A stretch of DNA of 9,359 bases from Alphaproteobacteria bacterium (GTDB lineage: Bacteria; Pseudomonadota; Alphaproteobacteria; RS24): contig RFZE01000052.1 in the NCBI GenBank assembly GCA_009920875.1, positions 1 through 9,359 on the forward strand, read 5' to 3'. The notes under the pieces were generated by a model, which made no database searches, was not told the DNA's origin, and was given only the letters and a program-made list of their open reading frames with translations. Within the stretch, counting starts at the first letter, position 1. Every line of letters begins with the position of its first letter. Shown piece by piece: positions 5,979 through 9,359 of the stretch. The translations under genes were made by a program, and so were the position numbers.

Positions 5979-6932
5979 TCACGCGCTCCGCAATTGCCGT
6001 GGTAATTTAAAGTTCACATGTTCCTCGCGCCCATCCATCTCGCGCACCGATAAAGCAAAGCGGGCGGCGAAAGCGTCAATCACTTCTTGGATGATTTCTT
6101 CGGGCGCTGATGCACCGGCTGTCAGGCCAATATGTTCGGCCTCGCCAAGCTGCGCCCAGTCAATATCTTCAGCACCGGCAATCAATTCGGCGCGTGGGCA
6201 GCCTGCTTGGCGTGCCACTTCGACAAGGCGTTGTGAGTTGGAGCTATTGCTTGCCCCGATGACCAAAACGCAATCGGCCTCGCCGGCCAAATTTTGCACC
6301 GCCTCTTGTCGGTTGGTGGTGGCGTAGCAAATATCATCCTTATGCGGTTCGGCAATATCGGGAAAGCGCGCCTTTAATGCCGCGACAATATCTGCCGTAT
6401 CGCTGACCGACAGCGTGGTTTGCGTGGCATAGGCCAGCGCGCCATCAGGCGGTGACACGGTTTCGGCATCACTGATTGTTTCAATCAGCGTAATGGCGCC
6501 CTCGGGCACTTGCCCCATTGTGCCGACCACTTCGGGATGACCGGCATGGCCGATGAGCAATATATGGCGGTTATTTTCAAAATGACGCTCGGTTTCAATA
6601 TGCACTTTGGAGACCAGCGGGCAGGTCGCATCGAGCCAGTTCAGACCGCGACTATCGGCTGCTTGCGGCACGGCTTTGGGCACACCATGGGCTGAAAAAA
6701 TCACCGGTCGGTCATCGGGCACGGCGTCCAGCTCATCGACAAATACCGCGCCCTTGTCGCGCAAGCCGTCAACCACGCGCTTATTGTGCACAATTTCATG
6801 GCGCACATAGACCGGCGCGCCGAATTTCTTCAGCGCCTCTTCAACAATCAGCACGGCACGATCCACGCCGGCACAAAAGCCACGCGGTTTGGCGAGGGTC
6901 AATGTCATCGGCTTTGTTTCGGCCAAGCTCAA
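5979..6932 (-). CDS. ispH: 4-hydroxy-3-methylbut-2-enyl diphosphate reductase
   Basis: The [4Fe-4S] enzyme (IspH/LytB) that makes IPP and DMAPP from HMBPP, the last step of the MEP isoprenoid pathway, in the cytoplasm. With the longest start (TTG 6932, 317 residues) the cluster cysteines are C20 in PRGFCAGVDRAV, C104 in DATCPLVSKVH and C202 in DICYATTNRQ. Also present are H49 in VRHEIVHN, H82 in FSAHGVP, the H132-E134 pair in GHAGHPEV, and ASNSSNSQRL. The start is uncertain. The AAGGAAG site (6940-6934) suits TTG 6926 best or TTG 6932. ATG 6908 lacks such a site but gives exactly the E. coli register (cysteine 12). Family length fits all three. It is the first gene of the ispH-thrB-rnhA operon; its stop touches the thrB start. 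Confidence 0.95.
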   Translation of the reverse strand: MSLAETKPMTLTLAKPRGFCAGVDRAVLIVEEALKKFGAPVYVRHEIVHNKRVVDGLRDKGAVFVDELDAVPDDRPVIFSAHGVPKAVPQAADSRGLNWLDATCPLVSKVHIETERHFENNRHILLIGHAGHPEVVGTMGQVPEGAITLIETISDAETVSPPDGALAYATQTTLSVSDTADIVAALKARFPDIAEPHKDDICYATTNRQEAVQNLAGEADCVLVIGASNSSNSQRLVEVARQAGCPRAELIAGAEDIDWAQLGEAEHIGLTAGASAPEEIIQEVIDAFAARFALSVREMDGREEHVNFKLPRQLRSA

Positions 6933-6959
6933 GCTTCCTTTACACTACCAAGTGAATGT

Positions 6960-6988
6960 TTTATTGAATGAGCCGCGCGCCGCGTCAA
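6960..6988 (-). promoter_or_regulatory. Promoter of the ispH-thrB-rnhA operon
   Basis: On the reverse strand TTGACG (6988-6983) is followed after 17 nt by AATAAA (6965-6960). The -35 matches five of six and the -10 four of six sigma70 positions at ideal spacing. Transcription would begin near 6953, leaving a leader of about 20-45 nt depending on the start used, which contains the AAGGAAG ribosome binding site at 6940-6934. It lies in the divergent gap between ispH and the lipoprotein gene. Judged by eye only. Confidence 0.55.
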
Positions 6989-7027
6989 GCTGTTTGGCGC
7001 TTATGGCAAATCTATAAAGGTCATTTC

Positions 7028-7540
7028 ATGGCAGATCCGATGCTGAAAATCTTAAAAACGACCCGACTGATTGCGGCCTCAGCTCTTGGTCTTTTGTTGT
7101 CAGGCTGTTTGGGGCTGGGCAATGATGTTGATGAAATTGTGCAACGCCAATGTCCGTCGGTTGCGATTGTCGCGACAGCTGACAAATTAGTGGTTGAAGA
7201 GGCGTCATTTGAAATCACCGAAGCGCGATTGAAATGTTTCATCAATCGCGACAATGAAGATGAATTGCTGGCAGCAGTTACGCTGAGCGGACGCGCCGGC
7301 GCCAGAAAGCAAGTGCCGCTATTCCTCGCCTCATTGGGCGAAAATGATGCCATTCTCGGTCGCACACAATATAAGGTTACGCTGGCGCAAGGCGATTTCA
7401 CCCTCACGCTGCCGAATTACAGCTATGGCAAAAAGGGCAATGAACGAAAGCCGCGACTGGTCTCCGGATTTGTGTTGACGCAAGCGCAATTGGCCGCCAA
7501 TCGCGCTGCTTATCGCAAAACGCTGGGTCTTAGTGACTGA
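7028..7540 (+). CDS. Small lipoprotein of unknown function
   Basis: A 170-residue predicted lipoprotein; no named function recognised. ATG 7028 is chosen because AAAGG (7016-7020) lies 7 nt upstream; an in-frame ATG at 6968 would add 20 residues without a comparable site. The N-terminus has a basic stretch (KILKTTR), a hydrophobic core and a lipobox LLSGC with the lipidated cysteine at C27, followed by GLGND. The mature part has two cysteines, C42 in RQCPSVAI and C70 in RLKCFI, that could form a disulfide. Repeated short beta-like segments end in GFVLTQAQLAANRAAYRK. The overall pattern (CPxVAIxAxA near the start, a central cysteine, GFxLTxxQLxxNR at the end) reminds me of lipoproteins common in alphaproteobacteria without known role. 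Whether it stays in the inner or goes to the outer membrane cannot be told. It stands alone: ispH is divergent and a new promoter follows for gcvT. Confidence 0.8.
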   Translation: MADPMLKILKTTRLIAASALGLLLSGCLGLGNDVDEIVQRQCPSVAIVATADKLVVEEASFEITEARLKCFINRDNEDELLAAVTLSGRAGARKQVPLFLASLGENDAILGRTQYKVTLAQGDFTLTLPNYSYGKKGNERKPRLVSGFVLTQAQLAANRAAYRKTLGLSD

Positions 7541-7566
7541 TACACAACAGATTTGCTCTGCGACGC

Positions 7567-7585
7567 GATGAGCATTTGACTCATC
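7567..7585. repeat. Inverted repeat overlapping the -35 of the glycine operon promoter
   Basis: GATGAG (7567-7572) and CTCATC (7580-7585) are perfect inverted copies with a 7-nt loop or spacer. The right arm overlaps the proposed -35 TTGACT (7576-7581). It could be an operator or a weak stem at the end of the lipoprotein transcript. No run of T follows directly, so it is not a standard intrinsic terminator. Confidence 0.4.
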
Positions 7586-7604
7586 TCGACTCTCAACCTA
7601 GATT
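7576..7604 (+). promoter_or_regulatory. Promoter of the glycine riboswitch-gcvTHP operon
   Basis: TTGACT (7576-7581) and TAGATT (7599-7604) are separated by 17 nt; the -35 matches five of six and the -10 four of six consensus positions. The predicted start near 7611 lies just before the first stem of the glycine riboswitch (CCTT at 7619), which supports the placement. Two GACTC sites (7578-7582 and 7588-7592) fall in the -35 and the spacer, exactly 10 bp apart; GANTC is the CcrM methylation site in alphaproteobacteria. Confidence 0.55.
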
Positions 7605-7616
7605 TTTCATACAGAT

Positions 7617-7780
7617 GACCTTCTCGGGAGACATCGCCGTAAGGCGAGGCCGAAGGAGCAACCGCCCTCGGAAACTCTCAGGCAAAAGGACCGTGAAGCG
7701 ATGACACTCTGGAAAGCAGTCGGCATGATGCGCGGCTCACCGAAGGGGTAAATCTCTCAGGTTCAGGCGACAGAGGAGGG
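7617..7780 (+). ncRNA. Tandem glycine riboswitch
   Basis: Two consecutive glycine aptamers lie ahead of gcvT. Aptamer 1 (about 7619-7690) has a base stem CCTT/AAGG (7619-7622 with 7686-7689), a GGGAG/CTCTC stem, a CGCC-GTAA-GGCG hairpin (7635-7646), and the conserved core segments GCCGAAGGAGCAA (7649-7661) and CTCTCAGGCAAAAGGA. A linker of about 13-16 nt leads to aptamer 2 (about 7707-7775), with base stem CTCTG/CAGAG (7707-7711 with 7771-7775), core ACCGAAGGGGTAAA (from 7739) and CTCTCAGG (7754-7761). This two-aptamer form is the classic architecture that senses glycine and usually turns glycine cleavage genes on when glycine is abundant. An intrinsic terminator follows directly, so control is probably by transcription termination. 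The stems were paired by hand. Confidence 0.95.
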
Positions 7781-7811
7781 CGAAATCGGAATGGTTCCGA
7801 TTGCGCTTTTT
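7778..7811 (+). terminator. Riboswitch expression-platform terminator
   Basis: AATCGGAA (7784-7791) and TTCCGATT (7795-7802) form a perfect 8-bp stem with a 3-nt loop. Past an A-G mismatch (7783/7803) three further C-G/G-C pairs (7780-7782 with 7804-7806) and two G-U pairs extend it, and the strand ends in TTTTT (7807-7811). This is a strong intrinsic terminator between the second aptamer and gcvT, 13 nt before the start codon. A possible competing pairing is GAAGCG in the aptamer linker (7695-7700) with CGCTTT (7804-7809); that is speculative. Confidence 0.8.
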
Positions 7812-7824
7812 GGAGTCGTACAGG

Positions 7825-8946
7825 GTGAATGCACCACTGACATTGAAAAAAACGCCGCTGCATGCGCTGCATGCCGAATTGGGCGCGAAAATGGTGCCCT
7901 TTGCCGGTTATGATATGCCGGTGCAATATCCGCTCGGCGTGATGAAAGAGCATGTCCATACGCGCGAAAAGGCCGGCCTGTTTGACGTTTCGCATATGGG
8001 GCAGGCCAAATTGATAGCGCATCGGGGCGATGCGGCGGTCTTGTTTGAAGAGCTTGTGCCCGGCGGCATCACCTCGCTGAAGGACGGGTTTATGCGTTAT
8101 ACGCAATTGACCGACGATAAGGGCGGCATTCTCGATGATTTAATGGCGACACGCTTTGGCGACGCGCTGTGGCTGGTCGTCAATGCGGCCTGCAAAGACA
8201 CTGATTTTGCCCATATTGCCGCCAAGCTGGACGGGCGCGCCACGCTGGAAATTGCGCCGCGCGCTCTATTGGCCCTGCAAGGGCCGAAAGCGGAGGCGGT
8301 ACTTGCCGCATTAATGCCGGACGCTAAAGAGTTGGTGTTCATGCAAGCCGTATGGAGCGATTGGCAGGGCGCGGAGGTGCTTATCTCGCGCTGCGGTTAT
8401 ACCGGCGAAGACGGTTATGAAATTTCAATCGCCGAAGACAAGGCGGAAGCATTGGCCAAAGCGCTTTTGGCGTATGATGATGTCGAAGCCATTGGCTTGG
8501 GCGCGCGCGACAGCCTGCGCTTGGAAGCGGGGTTGTGCCTTTACGGCCATGATATTGATACGAACACGACCTCGGCAGAAGCTGACCTGATGTGGTCGGT
8601 GCCGAAGCGCCGCCGCGACAATGGCGATTTTCCGGGGGCCGCTGTGATTGCCGAGCAAATGGTCAATGGCGTGGCCAAGCAACGTGTCGGTATTTTGCCT
8701 GAGGGCCGCGCACCGGCGCGCGAAGGCACGGAAATTCAAAATGCTGATGGCGAAACCATCGGCACAGTGACCAGTGGCGGCTTTGGCCCGACTTTGGGCG
8801 GGCCATTGGCCATGGGCTATGTGCCGCCAAGCTATGCCGAAGCGGGCACGGAAATTCAATTGATAGTCAGGGGCAAAGCCATGCCGGCGCGTGTCGTCGC
8901 CATGCCGTTTGTCCCGCAAAATTACAAAAAAGGGGTAAGGCCATGA
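7825..8946 (+). CDS. gcvT: Glycine cleavage system T-protein (aminomethyltransferase)
   Basis: The tetrahydrofolate-dependent aminomethyltransferase of the glycine cleavage system. It takes the aminomethyl group from lipoylated H-protein, releases ammonia and makes 5,10-methylene-THF, in the cytoplasm. With GTG 7825 it has 373 residues, a normal length. The start begins MNAPLTLKKTPLHALHAELG, and a GGAG site (7812-7815) lies 9 nt upstream; TTG 7801 is in frame but sits inside the terminator stem. Family motifs in order are PFAGYDMPVQYP (about 25-36), FDVSHMGQ (53-60), DDKGGILDDL with the folate-binding aspartate region (about 97-106), RCGYTGEDGYEIS, GLGARDSLRLEAGLCLYGHD, and the C-terminal TSGGFGPTLGGPLAMGYV. 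It is the first gene of the riboswitch-controlled operon and overlaps gcvH by 4 nt (ATGA). Confidence 0.96.
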   Translation: MNAPLTLKKTPLHALHAELGAKMVPFAGYDMPVQYPLGVMKEHVHTREKAGLFDVSHMGQAKLIAHRGDAAVLFEELVPGGITSLKDGFMRYTQLTDDKGGILDDLMATRFGDALWLVVNAACKDTDFAHIAAKLDGRATLEIAPRALLALQGPKAEAVLAALMPDAKELVFMQAVWSDWQGAEVLISRCGYTGEDGYEISIAEDKAEALAKALLAYDDVEAIGLGARDSLRLEAGLCLYGHDIDTNTTSAEADLMWSVPKRRRDNGDFPGAAVIAEQMVNGVAKQRVGILPEGRAPAREGTEIQNADGETIGTVTSGGFGPTLGGPLAMGYVPPSYAEAGTEIQLIVRGKAMPARVVAMPFVPQNYKKGVRP

Positions 8947-9317
8947 GCAAAAAATTCACCAAAGACCATGAATGGATCAGCCTTGAGGGCGATGTGGCAA
9001 CCGTCGGCATTACCGATTATGCGCAAGCCAAATTGGGCGATGTGGTTTTCGTCGAAGTGCCGGAAGCGGGCAAGCAGGTTGCCAAAGGCGATGATGCGGC
9101 GGTGGTCGAAAGCGTCAAAGCGGCCTCTGAGGTTTATGCGCCGGTCTCCGGCGAAGTGGTTGAAGGCAATGGCGATTTGGAAGGCAATCCGGCTTTGGTC
9201 AATGAAGATGCCGATAATGCCGGTTGGTTTTTCAAAATGAAATTGGCCGATGCTGGAGAGCTCGACGAATTGATGGATGAAGCGGCTTATGCCGATTATG
9301 TGAAGGAACTGGACTGA
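8943..9317 (+). CDS. gcvH: Glycine cleavage system H-protein
   Basis: The 124-residue lipoyl carrier of the glycine cleavage system, which shuttles the aminomethyl group from P- to T-protein and is reoxidised by the L-protein (lipoamide dehydrogenase). The lipoylated lysine is K59 in VVESVKAASEVYAPVSGEV, the standard H-protein site. Other family features are KDHEWI near the N-terminus, VGITDYAQAKLGDVVFVE (about 21-38), the NEDADNAGWFFKMKL segment and the acidic C-terminal part. Length is normal. ATG 8943 overlaps the gcvT stop as ATGA, with a purine-rich site (GGGGTAAGG) just upstream, indicating coupled translation. The stop overlaps the gcvPA start by one base (TGATG). Confidence 0.97.
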   Translation: MSKKFTKDHEWISLEGDVATVGITDYAQAKLGDVVFVEVPEAGKQVAKGDDAAVVESVKAASEVYAPVSGEVVEGNGDLEGNPALVNEDADNAGWFFKMKLADAGELDELMDEAAYADYVKELD

Positions 9318-9359
9318 TGCGTTACCTCCCCCTCACCGATGCCGACCGCCAGAGCATGC
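9317..9359 (+). CDS. gcvPA: Glycine dehydrogenase (decarboxylating) subunit 1, 5' end
   Basis: Only the first 14 residues are in the window: MRYLPLTDADRQSM. This matches the usual start of GcvPA, the N-terminal half of split P-proteins (typically MRYLPLTxADRxxM), and not the start of the single-chain GcvP. The P-protein is PLP-dependent, decarboxylates glycine and loads the aminomethyl group on H-protein. The ATG overlaps the gcvH stop by one base. The assignment rests on a short stretch plus operon context; a gcvPB gene should follow outside the window. Confidence 0.8.
   Translation, partial: MRYLPLTDADRQSM

Noticed and set aside
7013..7018. TATAAA as the -10 of a promoter for the lipoprotein gene
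   Set aside because: No reasonable -35 lies 16-18 nt upstream, and the bases run into the AAAGG ribosome binding site. The true promoter of this gene could not be placed.
6968..7027. N-terminal 20-residue extension of the lipoprotein from ATG 6968
   Set aside because: It would put a Trp/Arg-rich stretch before the signal peptide and lacks a ribosome binding site, whereas ATG 7028 has AAAGG at 7-nt spacing. The stretch also carries the -35 of the reverse ispH promoter.

Overview
The window reads as chromosomal housekeeping DNA of an alphaproteobacterium. The evidence is the SURF1-thrC and ispH-thrB-rnhA gene groupings, the homoserine kinase of the APH-like (type II) family, the tandem glycine riboswitch ahead of gcvT, a P-protein that seems to be split (gcvPA start), frequent GTG/TTG starts, and strong scarcity of GANTC, the site of the alphaproteobacterial CcrM methylase. 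Genus cannot be given from sequence reading alone. There are no tRNA or rRNA genes, insertion sequences, CRISPR arrays or phage genes. Coding density is very high; no gene-free stretch exceeds 300 bases, and the longest (7541-7824) is filled by a promoter and riboswitch.

Layout. (1) 1-2576, forward: the 3' end of a SURF1 cytochrome oxidase assembly gene, threonine synthase (thrC), and an overlapping gene for a membrane protein that looks like a 7TM-type sensor lacking an output domain. (2) 2577-3140, reverse: a YqgE/AlgH family gene whose stop abuts the stop of the membrane gene. (3) 3232-4569, forward: a secreted DsbD N-terminal-domain protein followed 30 nt later by a type II (Prx5-like) peroxiredoxin, probably co-transcribed. 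(4) 6932 down to 4572, reverse: an ispH-thrB-rnhA operon with gaps of 0 and 3 nt, behind a good sigma70-type promoter (TTGACG-N17-AATAAA). (5) 7028-7540, forward: a small lipoprotein. (6) 7576-9359, forward: promoter, tandem glycine riboswitch, intrinsic terminator, then gcvT-gcvH-gcvPA with stop/start overlaps.

How the parts relate. thrC and thrB, the last two steps of threonine synthesis, lie in the same window but in opposite transcription units, each with unrelated partners (haem-copper oxidase assembly; isoprenoid synthesis and RNA/DNA hybrid removal). The gcv genes encode T-, H- and part of P-protein of the glycine cleavage system, under direct glycine sensing.

No clearly new multi-gene system is visible. 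The points most worth checking are the clustering of GANTC sites at the glycine riboswitch promoter against near absence elsewhere, the output-less receptor-like protein ending exactly at the yqgE stop, and the stand-alone DsbD alpha-like protein paired with a peroxiredoxin.
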